Numbered from the stretch's first letter, positions 39,940 through 51,560 are shown. The stretch: DNA of 64,000 nt from Bacillota bacterium (GCA_009711615.1 VENI01000006.1:1-64000); one strand, 5' to 3'. The notes: generated by a model from the letters alone, not told the origin. Translations and numbers: made by a program.

Positions 39940-40563
39940 ATGCCCAAAGTAGCAGTATATAATATCAGTGGCGATCAGGTTGGCGAAGCCGAGCTGAACG
40001 ACAAAGTGTGGGGTATCCAGCCTAATGAGCACGTGTTGCACGAGGCAGTGGTAATGCAGCTAGCCGGCCGTCGGTTGGGAACCCATGACACCAAGACTAG
40101 ATCACAGGTGCGTGGTGGTGGTCGCAAGCCCTGGAGACAAAAAGGTACAGGTCGTGCTAGACACGGCACAATTAGGTCACCTATCTGGCGTGGTGGCGGT
40201 ATAGTATTTGGTCCGCACCCCAGAGACTATAAAAAATCCCTACCTAAGAAGGTAAGAAGATTGGCCATGAAATCAGCGTTATCCAGTAAAATGCAGAGTG
40301 GAGACATACTAGTACTGGAATCGCTTACAATGGAGCAACCAAAGACAAAGGAAATGGTCAGCATCTTAAACACACTAGAGGTAGGTAATAAGGCTCTTGT
40401 GGTAACTGCAGAAAAAGATGAAAATGTCACTAAATCTGCCCGTAATATTCCAGGTATTAAACCCCTGAGAGCAGAAGGGCTAAATGTTTATGACATACTA
40501 CACCACGACAAACTGGTCATCACTAAAGATGCAGTGACCAAAGTCGAGGAGGTGCTGGCATGA
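39940..40563 (+). CDS. rplD: Ribosomal protein uL4
   Basis: 207 residues. Lines the exit tunnel through its long loop (about 45-100: [21 protein letters not shown]). In E. coli L4 also regulates the S10 operon; no matching leader is proven here. ATG 39940 is 8 nt from AAAGGAGG; GTG 39937 is possible. It overlaps rplW. Confidence 0.96.
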   Translation: MPKVAVYNISGDQVGEAELNDKVWGIQPNEHVLHEAVVMQLAGRRLGTHDTKTRSQVRGGGRKPWRQKGTGRARHGTIRSPIWRGGGIVFGPHPRDYKKSLPKKVRRLAMKSALSSKMQSGDILVLESLTMEQPKTKEMVSILNTLEVGNKALVVTAEKDENVTKSARNIPGIKPLRAEGLNVYDILHHDKLVITKDAVTKVEEVLA

Positions 40564-40850
40564 TGAAGAATCCTCGCGACATTATTGTTAAACCAGTAAT
40601 TTCTGAAAAGAGTACAGATCTGCTGGCGGATAACAAATACACTTTTTGGGTAAACAGGGCTGCCAATAAAGTAGAGATTAGGCAGGCTATTGAAAAATTG
40701 TTTGATGTAAGTGTAGAAAAAGTTTACACATTAAATGTCAAGGGAAGAAAAAAACGTGTACGCCAGTTCATTGGAAAAACCCCAGACAGAAAGAAAGCTA
40801 TTGTTAAACTCGCTGAAGGCGAAAAGATAGAGATATTCGAAGGTCTGTAA
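40560..40850 (+). CDS. rplW: Ribosomal protein uL23
   Basis: 96 residues. Docking site for trigger factor and SRP at the tunnel exit. [15 protein letters not shown] start and [22 protein letters not shown] loop are typical. ATG 40560 overlaps the rplD stop; ATG 40563 is an alternative. Confidence 0.96.
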   Translation: MMKNPRDIIVKPVISEKSTDLLADNKYTFWVNRAANKVEIRQAIEKLFDVSVEKVYTLNVKGRKKRVRQFIGKTPDRKKAIVKLAEGEKIEIFEGL

Positions 40851-40863
40851 GGAGGGATGCCAG

Positions 40864-41688
40864 GTGGCAATTAAAAAGTTTAAACCAACCTCCCCTGGTC
40901 GCCGATTTGTAACAGTTTCGGATTTTGCTGAAGTGACAAAAACCGAACCAGAAAAGTCCTTGCTTGCTCCTCTTAAGAAAACTGCTGGACGTAACAATCA
41001 GGGTCGTCTTACAGTTAGACACCGTGGCGGTGGACATAAGAGGATGTATCGCATAATTGATTTTAAGCGGAATAAGGACGGGGTTCCGGCAAAAGTGGCT
41101 TCTTTAGAATACGATCCAAACCGCTCAGCCTACATTGCATTACTACATTATGCTGATGGAGAGAAACGCTATATTATAGCACCCAAAGGTGTCACTGTAG
41201 GAACATATGTAGAATCTGGTCCGGAAGCTGATATCAAAGTAGGTAACGCACTACCGCTTACTAACATTCCGGTGGGTACATTAATTCATAATATTGAGTT
41301 ATATCCAGGACGCGGCGGACAAATGGTACGATCTGCAGGTGCTTCTGCACAGTTGATGGCTAAAGAAGGTAAATATGCAACAATTCGGATGCCATCTGGA
41401 GAAATGCGCATGGTACTGCAGACTTGTCGGGCAACCGTAGGTCAGGTTGGTAATGTTGAACACGAAAATATCACAGTTGGTAAAGCCGGTCGACAGCGCT
41501 GGCTGGGCAAGCGCCCAACCGTACGGGGGGTTGTAATGAACCCGGTTGATCACCCACACGGTGGTGGTGAAGGTCGCTCACCTGTTGGTCGTCACCCTGT
41601 TACACCATGGGGTAAACCAGCAATTGGTGCACGGACTCGTAAGAAAAAGCCTAGTGACAAGTTGATAATCAAGCGGCGGAAAAAGTAA
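40864..41688 (+). CDS. rplB: Ribosomal protein uL2
   Basis: 274 residues. Needed for subunit association and peptidyl transfer. [16 protein letters not shown] near 220 holds the conserved histidine, and the tail is [23 protein letters not shown] start with AAGGAGGG. rpsS follows. Confidence 0.97.
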   Translation: MAIKKFKPTSPGRRFVTVSDFAEVTKTEPEKSLLAPLKKTAGRNNQGRLTVRHRGGGHKRMYRIIDFKRNKDGVPAKVASLEYDPNRSAYIALLHYADGEKRYIIAPKGVTVGTYVESGPEADIKVGNALPLTNIPVGTLIHNIELYPGRGGQMVRSAGASAQLMAKEGKYATIRMPSGEMRMVLQTCRATVGQVGNVEHENITVGKAGRQRWLGKRPTVRGVVMNPVDHPHGGGEGRSPVGRHPVTPWGKPAIGARTRKKKPSDKLIIKRRKK

Positions 41689-41706
41689 TTAAAGGGGGTC
41701 CATGAT

Positions 41707-41991
41707 ATGGGTAGGTCACTCAAAAAAGGACCATTCGTGGATGAGAAACTTTTGGCCAGAATAGAAAAGATGAATGAAACAGGTGAGAAAAAAGTACTGA
41801 AGACTTGGTCACGTAGTTCCACCATCTTTCCTGAGATGGTAGGACATACAGTTGCAGTACACGATGGTCGTAAACATGTACCTGTATACATTACGGAAGA
41901 TATGATTGGCCACAAGTTAGGAGAATTTGCTCCGACACGTACTTTTCGTGGTCATGGAAATCATACAGAAAGGTCTACTACACTTAAGTAG
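41707..41991 (+). CDS. rpsS: Ribosomal protein uS19
   Basis: 94 residues, 30S head. [16 protein letters not shown] and [16 protein letters not shown] are signatures. SD AAAGGGGG. rplV follows after 23 nt. Confidence 0.97.
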   Translation: MGRSLKKGPFVDEKLLARIEKMNETGEKKVLKTWSRSSTIFPEMVGHTVAVHDGRKHVPVYITEDMIGHKLGEFAPTRTFRGHGNHTERSTTLK

Positions 41992-42014
41992 GCTAGAGAG
42001 GGGGGCAATAAGTA

Positions 42015-42356
42015 ATGGAAGCAAAAGCTATTGCCAAGTACATTCGGATTTCCCCGTTCAAGGTGCGTCAAGTGGTGGATTTAATTCGTGGTAAGGAAAT
42101 TAATGAAGCTTTGGGAGTTATTAAGTACACACCAAAACGGGCATCTGATGCAGTGGCTAAAGTAATTAATTCTGCTGCAGCGAACGCTGAGCATAATTAT
42201 GAGATGGATAAAGATAATTTATACATTGCCGAAGCCTATGTGGATCAGGGTCCCACCCTCAAGCGCTATCGTCCCCGTGCTTATGGTCGGGCGGACCTGA
42301 AGCGCAAACGTACTAGCCACATTACCATTGTGGTAAAAGAGAAGAAGGAGGGATAA
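42015..42356 (+). CDS. rplV: Ribosomal protein uL22
   Basis: 113 residues. Its beta-hairpin reaches the tunnel constriction, where macrolide resistance mutations arise. [20 protein letters not shown] start and [19 protein letters not shown] hairpin are present. Four nt before the rpsC start. Confidence 0.97.
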   Translation: MEAKAIAKYIRISPFKVRQVVDLIRGKEINEALGVIKYTPKRASDAVAKVINSAAANAEHNYEMDKDNLYIAEAYVDQGPTLKRYRPRAYGRADLKRKRTSHITIVVKEKKEG

Positions 42357-42360
42357 CTGA

Positions 42361-43026
42361 GTGGGACAGAAGGTTAACCCTAAGGGTATGCGGGTTGGTA
42401 TCATTAAGGACTGGGATTCAAAATGGTTTGCAGACAAGAAAAATTATTCTGAACTTCTAGTCGAAGACCAAAAAATCCGCGATTTTATAAAAAAGAATTT
42501 GTACACAGCCGGTATATCTCGCATTCAAATAGAACGTGCCGCTAATCGTGTTAAAATTACCATTAATACAGCTAAGCCAGGTATTGTTATCGGTCGCGGT
42601 GGCACAGAGGTAGAAGCATTAAGGCAGAAGCTAGAGAAAATGACTGGTAAAAAGGTAAACGTAAATATTCAAGAAGTAAAAGCACCAGAAATGGATGCTC
42701 AACTGGTGGCTGAGAATGTAGCGTCCCAGTTGGAAAGACGTATTGCTTTTCGTAGAGCAATGAAGCAAGTTGTAGGTAGGGCAGTAAAAATGGGAGCTAA
42801 AGGAATTAAGGTTTCCGTTAGTGGACGTCTGGGTGGAGCAGAAATTGCCCGCACCGAGTGGACCAATGAAGGTAAAGTGCCGCTGCATACACTACGTGCC
42901 GATATAGATTACGGATTCGCAGAAGCAAACACCACATATGGCAAAATTGGTGTCAAAGTATGGATTTATAAAGGAGAGGTCTTGCCCCAACGGGCAAAAG
43001 CGGCTGCCAATAAAGGAGGGGAATAG
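42361..43026 (+). CDS. rpsC: Ribosomal protein uS3
   Basis: 221 residues. mRNA entry-tunnel protein with a KH domain ([17 protein letters not shown] near 74-90). Start [17 protein letters not shown] start with GAAGGAGG. The rplP start lies three bases past its stop. Confidence 0.97.
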   Translation: MGQKVNPKGMRVGIIKDWDSKWFADKKNYSELLVEDQKIRDFIKKNLYTAGISRIQIERAANRVKITINTAKPGIVIGRGGTEVEALRQKLEKMTGKKVNVNIQEVKAPEMDAQLVAENVASQLERRIAFRRAMKQVVGRAVKMGAKGIKVSVSGRLGGAEIARTEWTNEGKVPLHTLRADIDYGFAEANTTYGKIGVKVWIYKGEVLPQRAKAAANKGGE

Positions 43027-43029
43027 GTA

Positions 43030-43464
43030 ATGCTGATTCCAAAAAGGGTAAAATTCCGTAAACAACACCGGCCCCGCAAGCTGACTGGTAAATCAAAGGG
43101 TGGCACAGAAGTGAACTTTGGTGAGTTTGGCTTGCAATCATTGGATGCCGGCTGGATTACCAACCGTCAAATAGAAGCTGCTCGTATTGCCATGACCCGT
43201 CATATTAAACGTGGCGGTAATGTATGGATTCGTATATTCCCTGACAAACCTATTACCCAAACACCGGCTGAAACCCGTATGGGTAAAGGTAAAGGTACAC
43301 CAGAGCATTGGGTGGCTGTAGTAAAACCAGGTCGCATAATGTTTGAGATCGCCGGAGTTCCTGAAGATGTGGCGACGGAAGCTTTAAGGTTGGCCTCTCA
43401 TAAGTTACCCGTTAGATGTAAATTTGTTAAACGTGGGGAAGTAGGTGAAGCCAATGAAGAATAA
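43030..43464 (+). CDS. rplP: Ribosomal protein uL16
   Basis: 144 residues. Positions A-site t[18 protein letters not shown] start and [16 protein letters not shown] are conserved. Overlaps rpmC by 11 nt. Confidence 0.97.
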   Translation: MLIPKRVKFRKQHRPRKLTGKSKGGTEVNFGEFGLQSLDAGWITNRQIEAARIAMTRHIKRGGNVWIRIFPDKPITQTPAETRMGKGKGTPEHWVAVVKPGRIMFEIAGVPEDVATEALRLASHKLPVRCKFVKRGEVGEANEE

Positions 43465-43657
43465 AGAGCTCCGCGAGTTGACAACTGAAGAATTGAACAA
43501 GAAAATGGATGATACAAAGGATGAGCTCTTTAAGCTCAGATTCCAATTGGCCACCGGACAGTTGGATAATCCGATGAGAATAAAAGAAGTCCGTCGTGCA
43601 ATTGCACGTATTAAAACTATTATCAGGGAACGTGAAATGGGAATACAGAGAGCATAG
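43454..43657 (+). CDS. rpmC: Ribosomal protein uL29
   Basis: 67 residues, helical hairpin at the tunnel exit. [18 protein letters not shown] start; ATG 43454 is used because it matches the family, while GTG 43445 adds three residues. The SD GGTGA lies in rplP. Confidence 0.95.
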   Translation: MKNKELRELTTEELNKKMDDTKDELFKLRFQLATGQLDNPMRIKEVRRAIARIKTIIREREMGIQRA

Positions 43658-43690
43658 CCTTTGCTCGTGTGAGAGGAAGGAGGCATAGCT

Positions 43691-43954
43691 GTGCAGGAGC
43701 GCAATTATCGCAAAGTAAGATTTGGTAAAGTGGTGAGCGATAAAATGGATAAAACTGCTGTAATAGCAGTTGAGACCTTAAACAGGCATCCATTGTACGG
43801 TAAAATTGTACGTACAACTAAAAAGTATAAAGCTCATGACGAGGAGAATACCTGCCGTATCGGCGATGAAGTTAAGATTATGGAAACTCGTCCTCTGTCC
43901 AAAGATAAGCGCTGGCGATTAGTGGAAGTCTTACGCCGCGCCAAGCGCATCTAA
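43691..43954 (+). CDS. rpsQ: Ribosomal protein uS17
   Basis: 87 residues, OB-fold primary 16S rRNA binder. [17 protein letters not shown] and [16 protein letters not shown] are signatures. GTG start after GAAGGAGG. Confidence 0.96.
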   Translation: MQERNYRKVRFGKVVSDKMDKTAVIAVETLNRHPLYGKIVRTTKKYKAHDEENTCRIGDEVKIMETRPLSKDKRWRLVEVLRRAKRI

Positions 43955-44001
43955 CTAACTCCTTTTTATGGAGCCAAGGGCGTTGAAAGGAGGGAATCAC
44001 C

Positions 44002-44370
44002 TTGATACAAGAAGAAAGCAAACTCAGTGTTGCTGACAATACCGGTGCACGCAAATTGCAGTGTATTCGTGTGTTGGGAGGTTCCGTGAAACGATATGCT
44101 ACCCTGGGTGAAACTATTGTGGCAGCTGTAAAAGAAGCCACACCAGGCGGCGTTGTTAAGAAAGGTGAAGTAGTAAAAGCAGTTATTGTGCGTACTAAAA
44201 AAGAGGTACGCCGGAACGATGGATCATATATTAAGTTTGATGAAAATGCGGCAGTAATTATTAAAGATGACAAGAGTCCAAGAGGTACCCGTATCTTTGG
44301 CCCAGTGGCTAGGGAGCTGCGTGAAAAGGATTATATGAAGATTGTTTCTCTGGCTCCTGAGGTTCTCTAA
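44002..44370 (+). CDS. rplN: Ribosomal protein uL14
   Basis: 122 residues. Intersubunit bridge B8 protein and RsfS target. [18 protein letters not shown] start, [14 protein letters not shown] near the end. TTG start after GAAAGGAGG. Confidence 0.97.
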   Translation: MIQEESKLSVADNTGARKLQCIRVLGGSVKRYATLGETIVAAVKEATPGGVVKKGEVVKAVIVRTKKEVRRNDGSYIKFDENAAVIIKDDKSPRGTRIFGPVARELREKDYMKIVSLAPEVL

Positions 44371-44388
44371 GATTGGAGGTGCAGAACA

Positions 44389-44703
44389 GTGCAAAAAGTA
44401 CACGTTCGCAAAGGAGATACAGTTGTTGTAATTACCGGTAAAGATGCTGGTAAAAAGGGTAAAATATTAGAAGTACACCCTGCAACAAATCGGGTAGTAG
44501 TTGAAGGCGTTAATGTGGTTAAACGCCATACTCGCCCAAGTCAAGGTATGCCGCAGGGCGGAATCGTAGAAAAACCTGCACCTATTCACAGCTCAAATGT
44601 ACTGCCATTTTGCTCTAAATGTGACAAAGCAGTTCGTACTGGCAAAAAGATTGATGGCAAACAGAAAGAGCGAGTGTGCAGGAACTGCGGCGAAGTGCTT
44701 TAG
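44389..44703 (+). CDS. rplX: Ribosomal protein uL24
   Basis: 104 residues. Assembly initiator with a KOW motif (KGDTVVVITGKDAGKKGKIL). The C-terminal CSKCDK...CRNCGE shows two CxxC pairs, as in many clostridial L24. GTG start after TGGAGGTG. Confidence 0.97.
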   Translation: MQKVHVRKGDTVVVITGKDAGKKGKILEVHPATNRVVVEGVNVVKRHTRPSQGMPQGGIVEKPAPIHSSNVLPFCSKCDKAVRTGKKIDGKQKERVCRNCGEVL

Positions 44704-44734
44704 CTAACCCGCATGTGGGAAGGAGGTAGGAACA

Positions 44735-45280
44735 GTGCCTAGGCTTAAGGATAAATACAGTGATGAAGTAATTAAGATTCTAATGGAAAAGTTTGGCTAT
44801 AAGAATATTATGGAAGCACCCAAACTGGAAAAGATAACTATCAATATGGGACTGGGTGAAGCGGCTCAAAACTCAAAAGTTATCGACTCAGCTGTAGAAG
44901 ACCTAATGACAATCACCGGCCAGCGTCCGGTGGTAACAAAGGCAAAGAAGTCAATAGCCGGCTTTAAGCTGAGGGAAGGAATGCCTATCGGTGCAAAAGT
45001 AACCCTGCGTGGAAGTAAGATGTGGGAATTCATTGATAGACTTATCAGTATTTCCCTACCCAGAGTACGTGACTTCCGTGGCGTTTCAGCCACAGCCTTT
45101 GATGGCAGAGGTAACTACACCCTGGGGATTAAAGAACAACTTATCTTTCCGGAAATTGAATATGACCAAGTGGACAAAGTTCGCGGTATGGATATAAACT
45201 TTGTAACCACTGCAAAGACAGATGAGGAAGCGCGGGAACTATTAAAACTATTGGGTATGCCCTTCAAAAAGGCCAGCTAG
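44735..45280 (+). CDS. rplE: Ribosomal protein uL5
   Basis: 181 residues. Central protuberance protein binding 5S r[15 protein letters not shown] and [21 protein letters not shown] are signatures. GTG start after GAAGGAGG. Confidence 0.97.
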   Translation: MPRLKDKYSDEVIKILMEKFGYKNIMEAPKLEKITINMGLGEAAQNSKVIDSAVEDLMTITGQRPVVTKAKKSIAGFKLREGMPIGAKVTLRGSKMWEFIDRLISISLPRVRDFRGVSATAFDGRGNYTLGIKEQLIFPEIEYDQVDKVRGMDINFVTTAKTDEEARELLKLLGMPFKKAS

Positions 45281-45307
45281 TGACCCAACTGCAAAGGAGG
45301 GAATTAC

Positions 45308-45493
45308 ATGGCTAAAAAATCAATGATTGCCAAGGCCAAGCGCACATCTAAATATAAAGTACGTGGATACAATCGTTGCAAGTTATGTGGTAGACCACAT
45401 GCATACATGAGGAAATTTGGAATCTGCCGTATTTGTTTCCGTGAACTCGCTTATAAAGGCGAAATTCCGGGCGTTAAAAAGGCCAGCTGGTAA
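45308..45493 (+). CDS. rpsZ: Ribosomal protein uS14, zinc (type Z) form
   Basis: 61 residues, short zinc form with CKLCGRP and CRICFRE. Start [12 protein letters not shown]. Replaces the longer C-minus S14; no second copy in this window. Confidence 0.97.
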   Translation: MAKKSMIAKAKRTSKYKVRGYNRCKLCGRPHAYMRKFGICRICFRELAYKGEIPGVKKASW

Positions 45494-45512
45494 AAGGAAG
45501 GAGGTAGGGGCA

Positions 45513-45911
45513 ATGGTAATGACTGATCCCATTGCGGACTTCTTGACACGTATTCGCAATGCTAACATGGTTTACAAGGGTGTAGTTGAGGCTCCTGCAT
45601 CCAATGTGAAAAAAGCAATTGCCGAAATTCTTAAAGAAGAAGGCTATATAAAAGATTGCGAATTCATTGCAGATGGAAAGCAGGGTATCGTCCGTTGTTA
45701 TATGAAGTATAATGGTGATAAGAATCGGGTAATAACCGACTTAAAAAGAATCTCCAAACCAGGCCTAAGGGTTTATGCCAGAAAGGACAGCGTTCCAAAG
45801 GTTCTTGGTGGCTTGGGTATCGCAATTATTTCCACTTCCAGAGGAATTGTATCCGACAAAAAAGCCCGTGAGTTGGGCGTAGGCGGCGAGGTTCTTTGCT
45901 ACGTCTGGTAG
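45513..45911 (+). CDS. rpsH: Ribosomal protein uS8
   Basis: 132 residues. Central-domain assembly protein and, in E. coli, spc repressor. [16 protein letters not shown] start and [20 protein letters not shown] end are typical. ATG 45513 follows GGAGGTAG by about 6 nt; ATG 45519 is possible. Longer in-frame reading from 45417 is inside rpsZ. Confidence 0.96.
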   Translation: MVMTDPIADFLTRIRNANMVYKGVVEAPASNVKKAIAEILKEEGYIKDCEFIADGKQGIVRCYMKYNGDKNRVITDLKRISKPGLRVYARKDSVPKVLGGLGIAIISTSRGIVSDKKARELGVGGEVLCYVW

Positions 45912-45934
45912 TGATGGCTAAGGAGGTGTAGAAC

Positions 45935-46471
45935 TTGTCTCGTACTGGTAGAAAACCTATTGCTATTCCCGATGGCGTTGAAGTGCAACTACAAGATAAC
46001 CTGGTGCAGGTTAAAGGCCCCAAGGGTCAACTGGAAAAAGAAATGCACCAGGAAATGAACATCAAGATTGAAGACAAAACTATAGTTGTAGAACGTCCAT
46101 CTGAAAGTAAAAAGCATAAAGCACTGCACGGAACAACCCGTTCACTAATATCCAATATGGTAGAAGGTGTTACCAACGGTTTTGAAAAATCTTTGGAATT
46201 AGTGGGGGTTGGTTACCGGGCACAAAAGCAGGGTAATAAACTTGTGTTGAACATGGGTTATTCCCACCCGGTAGAAATGGACCCTCCTGAGGGTATTGAA
46301 ATTGAAGTGCCTTCCAACAACAAGGTTCAAGTAAAAGGCACTGATAAGGAACTGGTAGGTGCAATTGCTGCCAACATTCGTATGGTACGCGAACCAGAAC
46401 CTTATAAAGGAAAAGGTATTAAATACGAAGGTGAACATATTCGTCGTAAAGCTGGTAAAGCCGGTAAGTAA
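45935..46471 (+). CDS. rplF: Ribosomal protein uL6
   Basis: 178 residues, two related domains near the factor-binding site. [16 protein letters not shown] start and [20 protein letters not shown] end. TTG start after AAGGAGG. Confidence 0.97.
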   Translation: MSRTGRKPIAIPDGVEVQLQDNLVQVKGPKGQLEKEMHQEMNIKIEDKTIVVERPSESKKHKALHGTTRSLISNMVEGVTNGFEKSLELVGVGYRAQKQGNKLVLNMGYSHPVEMDPPEGIEIEVPSNNKVQVKGTDKELVGAIAANIRMVREPEPYKGKGIKYEGEHIRRKAGKAGK

Positions 46472-46491
46472 TAGGGAAGGAGTGAAATCAG

Positions 46492-46860
46492 TTGATAAAG
46501 AAGCCTGACAGAAAGGCGATTCGTGCAAAACGTCGCCAAAGATTGCGCAACAAATTGCGCGGCACCTCCGAACGCCCTAGATTAAACGTTTTTCGGAGTT
46601 TAAATAACGTATATGCACAAATCATTGATGATGATAAGGGTGTTACGCTGGTTGCTGCTTCATCCCTCTCACCGGAGCTGAAAGGTAAATTAAGCACAAG
46701 CGGCAACACGGAAGCTGCTGTAGAAGTGGGAAAACTGATTGCCAAAAAAGCTCTTGACTCAGGCATAAAAGATGTTATATTTGATCGTGCCGGGTATATC
46801 TATCACGGCCGGGTAAAAGCTCTGGCTGATGCAGCCAGAGAAGGTGGTCTGGAGTTTTAG
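46492..46860 (+). CDS. rplR: Ribosomal protein uL18
   Basis: 122 residues, 5S rRNA binder with an Arg/Lys-rich N-terminus ([18 protein letters not shown]). [21 protein letters not shown] is conserved. TTG start. Confidence 0.97.
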   Translation: MIKKPDRKAIRAKRRQRLRNKLRGTSERPRLNVFRSLNNVYAQIIDDDKGVTLVAASSLSPELKGKLSTSGNTEAAVEVGKLIAKKALDSGIKDVIFDRAGYIYHGRVKALADAAREGGLEF

Positions 46861-46890
46861 ATAGGTAATAAGGAGGGAATTATAAGCGTA

Positions 46891-47391
46891 ATGTCAAAAA
46901 ATGACGCCAGCAAAATGGAACTTTCCGAAAAGGTTGTTTTTATAAACCGTGTCGCTAAAGTAGTAAAAGGTGGCCGTAGATTTAGCTTTGCAGCCCTGGT
47001 AGTAGTGGGTGATGGCAATGGTAAAGTTGGCACAGGCATGGGTAAAGCCACTCAGGTTCCCGATGCCATTAAAAAGGGTGTTGATGATGCCAAAAAGAAT
47101 ATGGTTCAGATACCATTAAATGGAACCACCATTCCACACGAAGTAATCGGCAGGTTTGGTGCCGGAAAAGTAATGTTAAAGCCTGCTGCTCCAGGTACCG
47201 GAGTTATTGCCGGTGGTCCGGTAAGGGCCATACTGGAACTGGCCGGGGTACGTGACATTTTAACTAAATCCCTGGGTTCAAACAATGCCAACAACATGGT
47301 GAATGCTACCATGGCAGGTTTAATGGAACTTAAAACACCTGAAGAAGTGGCAAAACTCAGAGGAAAATCTGTTGAAGAACTGCTAGGTTAG
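46891..47391 (+). CDS. rpsE: Ribosomal protein uS5
   Basis: 166 residues. Fidelity protein at the mRNA entry. [20 protein letters not shown] and [14 protein letters not shown] (spectinomycin loop region) are present. SD AAGGAGGG is 14 nt from the ATG, longer than its neighbours. Confidence 0.97.
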   Translation: MSKNDASKMELSEKVVFINRVAKVVKGGRRFSFAALVVVGDGNGKVGTGMGKATQVPDAIKKGVDDAKKNMVQIPLNGTTIPHEVIGRFGAGKVMLKPAAPGTGVIAGGPVRAILELAGVRDILTKSLGSNNANNMVNATMAGLMELKTPEEVAKLRGKSVEELLG

Positions 47392-47401
47392 GAGGGCGGA
47401 T

Positions 47402-47581
47402 ATGGCCAAGTTAAAGATTACACTGGTGAAAAGCCCAATTGGCAGGCCGGAAAAACAAAGAACTACAGTTAAAACACTGGGTTTAAAGAAAGTTAACGGT
47501 ACAGTGGTACAAGATGATACACCACAAATACGTGGCATGATAGATAAAGTATCACACATGGTTAAGGTAGAAGAAGCGTAA
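47402..47581 (+). CDS. rpmD: Ribosomal protein uL30
   Basis: 59 residues. Translation of 47402-47581 gives [20 protein letters not shown] followed by [19 protein letters not shown] and a charged end, the bacterial L30 pattern. ATG follows GGAGGGCGG directly after rpsE, and rplO begins 13 nt later. Confidence 0.96.
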   Translation: MAKLKITLVKSPIGRPEKQRTTVKTLGLKKVNGTVVQDDTPQIRGMIDKVSHMVKVEEA

Positions 47582-47594
47582 GGGAGGTGTTACG

Positions 47595-48035
47595 GTGAAA
47601 CTAAATGAGTTGAAGCCGGCTCCTGGTTCCAGAAAAAAACCAACTCGTAAGGGACAGGGTCCTGGTTCCGGCCTAGGAAAAACTGCAGGACGCGGCCAAG
47701 ATGGTCAGAAATCCCGTTCGGGCGGTGGCGTAAAACCTGGGTTCGAAGGTGGACAAATGCCCTTACAGCGCCGCTTGCCAAAGCGTGGTTTTACAAATAT
47801 CTTTAAAAAGCAAATAGCTGCTATTAACGTTGAACAACTAAACAAGTTCGAAGAAAATACAGTTGTTACCCCGGAATTACTGAAAGAGGCAGGGGTTATT
47901 AAGAAGATTAAAGATGGAGTAAAAGTTTTAGGTGAAGGTGAACTCAAAAAATCCCTTACCGTAAAGGCACATGCTTTTAGTAAATCAGCAGAAGAGAAAA
48001 TCAATGCTGCCGGCGGTAACACTGAGGTGATTTAA
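47595..48035 (+). CDS. rplO: Ribosomal protein uL15
   Basis: 146 residues. Late assembly protein; its Gly/Lys-rich N-terminus ([16 protein letters not shown]) threads the subunit. [15 protein letters not shown] [18 protein letters not shown] is conserved. GTG start after GGGAGGTG. secY begins 2 nt after its stop. Confidence 0.97.
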   Translation: MKLNELKPAPGSRKKPTRKGQGPGSGLGKTAGRGQDGQKSRSGGGVKPGFEGGQMPLQRRLPKRGFTNIFKKQIAAINVEQLNKFEENTVVTPELLKEAGVIKKIKDGVKVLGEGELKKSLTVKAHAFSKSAEEKINAAGGNTEVI

Positions 48036-48037
48036 AC

Positions 48038-49297
48038 TTGCTGGATAGCTTGAAAAATGCGTTAAAAGTAGGCGAATTGAAGAACAAGTTGTTGTTTACC
48101 TTGGCCATACTGCTTGTATTCCGTATTGCTGCTCACATACCGGTACCCGGTGTGGATGCATCAATGTTTGAGCAGTTGGCCAACGACAACGCACTATTGG
48201 GATTCTTTGATGTGATCTCGGGTGGTGCCTTTGCAAATGTATCGGTTGTGGCTATGGGTATCTTTCCATACATCAATGCCTCGATTATCATGCAGCTGTT
48301 AACAGTTGTAATACCCCGTCTGGAGCAACTTTCTAAAGAAGGGGAAGAGGGAAAGAAAAAGATCACCCAGTACACAAGGTATTTTACAGCAGTAATTGCC
48401 TTTGTTCAGGCCATTGGATTGTCTGTTTATATGAGAGGTGCATTAGCGAATCCAAGTATTTATACCTATGCTGCGGTGGCAATTACACTGACAGCAGGTA
48501 CAGTATTCTTGATGTGGCTCGGTGAGCAAATTACTGAAAAAGGTATTGGTAATGGTATTTCATTAATCATTTTTGCCGGTATTGTATCTCGAATTCCTTC
48601 AGCACTGGTTAATCTTTATACACTGCTAACTGCTGGTACCATTAACGTATTAAGCATCGTACTTTTGGTGGTTATTGCTCTGGTTGTAATTGCTGGAATT
48701 GTAGTGGTACAGCAAGGTCAACGGCGTATACCGGTGCAGTATGCTAAGCGGGTAGTAGGACGCCGGGTTTATGGTGGGCAAACTACTCATTTGCCAATTA
48801 AAGTAAACCAAGCCGGTGTTATTCCAGTAATCTTTGCATCATCACTTTTAATGTTCCCACAGCAGCTTATTCAATGGTTTACCAGTCCAGGTGTGTCTGA
48901 GTGGTATACCAAATACATGGGTTTTGGTACAGTACCGAACTCTTTTGTATATGCTCTGCTGATTATCGGCTTTACTTATTTCTACACTGCCGTAATTATG
49001 AATCCAGTTGATATGGCAGATAACATCAAGAGAAACGGTGGTTTTATTCCAGGTATTAGGCCTGGACGCCCAACTGCAGAATTTATTTCTCGGGTGCTGA
49101 GTAGAATTACCATGGCTGGTGCGATATTCCTAGCATTAATTGCTATTTTACCGAATTTTGTACTGGCAATAACCCAAATACCTGGTATGTGGTTTGGCGG
49201 TACATCACTGCTGATTGTAGTAGGTGTGGCGTTAGATACCATGAAACAAATTGAATCCCAATTGTTAATGCGCAGTTACCAAGGGTTTATTAAATAG
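48038..49297 (+). CDS. secY: SecY, protein translocation channel
   Basis: 419 residues with about ten membrane segments. The plug/TM2a area [25 protein letters not shown], the lateral gate and the C-terminal [15 protein letters not shown] end are typical. Works with SecE encoded at 23248. TTG start immediately after rplO. The next gene is map; the usual adk between them is missing. Confidence 0.97.
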   Translation: MLDSLKNALKVGELKNKLLFTLAILLVFRIAAHIPVPGVDASMFEQLANDNALLGFFDVISGGAFANVSVVAMGIFPYINASIIMQLLTVVIPRLEQLSKEGEEGKKKITQYTRYFTAVIAFVQAIGLSVYMRGALANPSIYTYAAVAITLTAGTVFLMWLGEQITEKGIGNGISLIIFAGIVSRIPSALVNLYTLLTAGTINVLSIVLLVVIALVVIAGIVVVQQGQRRIPVQYAKRVVGRRVYGGQTTHLPIKVNQAGVIPVIFASSLLMFPQQLIQWFTSPGVSEWYTKYMGFGTVPNSFVYALLIIGFTYFYTAVIMNPVDMADNIKRNGGFIPGIRPGRPTAEFISRVLSRITMAGAIFLALIAILPNFVLAITQIPGMWFGGTSLLIVVGVALDTMKQIESQLLMRSYQGFIK

Positions 49298-49310
49298 GGA
49301 TGGTTATACA

Positions 49311-50057
49311 ATGATTACCTGTAAATCGGATAAAGAACTAAACTACATGCGGGATGCGGGAAAATTGGTGGCCAAAACCCACCAAGAACTAGAGCAAGCA
49401 ATTAAACCAGGTATAACTACTAAAGAGCTAGACACCATTGCAGAGGACATAATAATAAAGAATGGTGCCAGGCCAGCTTTTAAAGGCTTGTATGGATTTC
49501 CTGCTACCATTTGTGCATCTATAAATGAAGAAGTAGTACACGGTATACCCGGTTTAAGAAAATTGGAAAATGGGGATATTATTAGTATTGACCTTGGAGC
49601 GGAAATAAATGGATATTACGGTGATGCTGCCAGAACTTTGGCAGTAGGAACTGTCTCAGATGAAGCTATGGAACTAATGCGAGTGACAGAACAATCACTA
49701 TATATGGGAATTGACCATGCGCTGGAAGGTAACCGGCTATCGGATATTTCCCATGCCATACAAGATTACGTGGAAACCCACGGCTTTTCGGTAGTGCGAG
49801 ATTACGTAGGACACGGCGTAGGCAGTAAATTACATGAGGATCCACAAGTACCCAACTTTGGACGTTCTGGACGTGGACCGCGGTTGAAACAAGGTATGAC
49901 ATTAGCTATAGAACCGATGGTTAATGTGGGTACTTTTGACGTTCAAACTCTTCCCAACAACTGGACGGTGGTTACACTGGACAAAAAACTGTCAGCCCAT
50001 TTTGAGCATACCATTGCCATAACAGATGATGTTCCTGAAATTTTGACAAAGCTGTAG
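49311..50057 (+). CDS. map: Methionine aminopeptidase, type I
   Basis: 248 residues. Removes N-terminal methionine. Metal ligands: D in [10 protein letters not shown] and GDAARTL, H in [13 protein letters not shown] in AIEPMVNVG and the C-terminal [10 protein letters not shown] weak SD (GGGATGG) precedes ATG. Adjacent to secY without adk. Confidence 0.96.
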   Translation: MITCKSDKELNYMRDAGKLVAKTHQELEQAIKPGITTKELDTIAEDIIIKNGARPAFKGLYGFPATICASINEEVVHGIPGLRKLENGDIISIDLGAEINGYYGDAARTLAVGTVSDEAMELMRVTEQSLYMGIDHALEGNRLSDISHAIQDYVETHGFSVVRDYVGHGVGSKLHEDPQVPNFGRSGRGPRLKQGMTLAIEPMVNVGTFDVQTLPNNWTVVTLDKKLSAHFEHTIAITDDVPEILTKL

Positions 50058-50097
50058 CCTGGGGCCACTGACCAGTCAGTTTGTGGGAGGTGCCTTT

Positions 50098-50370
50098 ATG
50101 AAGGTTATCAATGACTTCAATATAGGGCAATTGGTTTGCTCAATTGCAGGACGTGATAAAGGTAGTCTATATGTAGTAGTAAAAATGGCTGAGAAGAATA
50201 ATGTATGGGTTGCTGATGGAAGAAAACGTAAGGTTGAAAAACCAAAGAAAAAGAATAGTAAACATTTAAAAAAACTTCCCAATCCAGCTGACAAATCCAG
50301 TGAGAACAAACTTAAAGATGAAGTTGTAAGAAATATTATTACCCAGTATAGGAAACAAAACAGTGTATAA
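50098..50370 (+). CDS. KOW-domain RNA-binding protein (L14e-like)
   Basis: 90 residues. N-terminal KOW segment (IGQLVCSIAGRDKGSLYVVV) followed by a Lys-rich stretch (GRKRKVEKPKKKNSKHLKK), suggesting rRNA binding. Small proteins of this type sit between map and infA in many Clostridia and are labelled KOW-domain or L14e-like. ATG 50098 follows GGGAGG. Function unknown. Confidence 0.85.
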   Translation: MKVINDFNIGQLVCSIAGRDKGSLYVVVKMAEKNNVWVADGRKRKVEKPKKKNSKHLKKLPNPADKSSENKLKDEVVRNIITQYRKQNSV

Positions 50371-50402
50371 CCTGGGAAGAGTAAGGGAGGCAATATAGAC
50401 TA

Positions 50403-50621
50403 ATGTCAAAAAGTGATGTTATTGAGGTAGAGGGTACTGTAATAGAACCTCTTCCGAATGCTATGTTTCGGGTGGAGCTGTCTAACGGACACAAAGTGTT
50501 GGCACATGTATCCGGTAAAATACGTATGAATTTTATTCGCATATTACCCGGTGACAAGGTAACAGTTGAGTTATCCCCGTACGATTTAACCAGAGGAAGA
50601 ATTGTATATCGTTACAAGTAA
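50403..50621 (+). CDS. infA: Translation initiation factor IF-1
   Basis: 72 residues, single OB fold. [20 protein letters not shown] and [20 protein letters not shown] are signatures. SD GGGAGG. Confidence 0.97.
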   Translation: MSKSDVIEVEGTVIEPLPNAMFRVELSNGHKVLAHVSGKIRMNFIRILPGDKVTVELSPYDLTRGRIVYRYK

Positions 50622-50640
50622 CACCCAAAAAGGAGGGTGA

Positions 50641-50757
<117 letters not shown>

Positions 50758-50777
50758 ATGGGAGGTGTTCAAAAAGG

Positions 50778-51146
50778 ATGGCACGTATTGCCGGGGTGGA
50801 TTTGCCCAGAGATAAAAGGGTTGAAATAGCCCTAACCTATATATATGGTGTTGGAAAATCAACATCACAAAAGATTTTGTCACAGACCGGTGTAAATCCT
50901 AACACCAGAGTTCGCGATCTGACTGAAGAAGAAGCTAACAGATTACGTGAATATGTTGATAAAAACATTATGGTTGAAGGTGACCTGAGACGCGAAGTAT
51001 CCTTGAATATAAAAAGATTGATGGAAATTGGTTGTTATCGTGGTTTAAGACACCGTCGCGGTATGCCGGTACGTGGTCAAAAAACTAAGACCAATGCTCG
51101 AACACGTAAAGGACCAAAGAGAACTGTTGGAGTGCGTAGAAAATAA
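50778..51146 (+). CDS. rpsM: Ribosomal protein uS13
   Basis: 122 residues, 30S head bridging to the 50[21 protein letters not shown] start and [20 protein letters not shown] end. SD GGGAGGTG. Confidence 0.97.
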   Translation: MARIAGVDLPRDKRVEIALTYIYGVGKSTSQKILSQTGVNPNTRVRDLTEEEANRLREYVDKNIMVEGDLRREVSLNIKRLMEIGCYRGLRHRRGMPVRGQKTKTNARTRKGPKRTVGVRRK

Positions 51147-51170
51147 GTAGGTTAGGGGGGATCCTAATAA

Positions 51171-51560
51171 ATGGCCCGTCGCGCAGCACGTCCTAAAAGA
51201 CGTGAAAGAAAAAATATTGAATCTGGTATTGTATTTATTCAATCATCTTTTAACAATACAATTGTCACAATTGCAGATCCCAAGGGGAATGCAATTACAT
51301 GGGCCTCATCAGGCCAAGTGGGTTTTAAGGGCTCACGGAAGAGCACACCTTTTGCTGCTCAAATGACAGCTGAAAAGGCTGCTAAAGATGCCATTGATCA
51401 TGGCATGAAGACGGTACAAGTAAAAGTTAAAGGTCCTGGTGCCGGTCGTGAGGCGGCTATCCGTTCACTACAGGCAGCCGGTCTGGAAGTAAGTATGATC
51501 CAAGACATTACTCCTATTCCACACAACGGATGCCGGCCGCCCAAGCGCCGGAGAGTTTAA
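51171..51560 (+). CDS. rpsK: Ribosomal protein uS11
   Basis: 129 residues, platform protein near the Shine-Dalgarno helix. [20 protein letters not shown] and [15 protein letters not shown] are signatures. SD AGGGGGG. Confidence 0.97.
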   Translation: MARRAARPKRRERKNIESGIVFIQSSFNNTIVTIADPKGNAITWASSGQVGFKGSRKSTPFAAQMTAEKAAKDAIDHGMKTVQVKVKGPGAGREAAIRSLQAAGLEVSMIQDITPIPHNGCRPPKRRRV

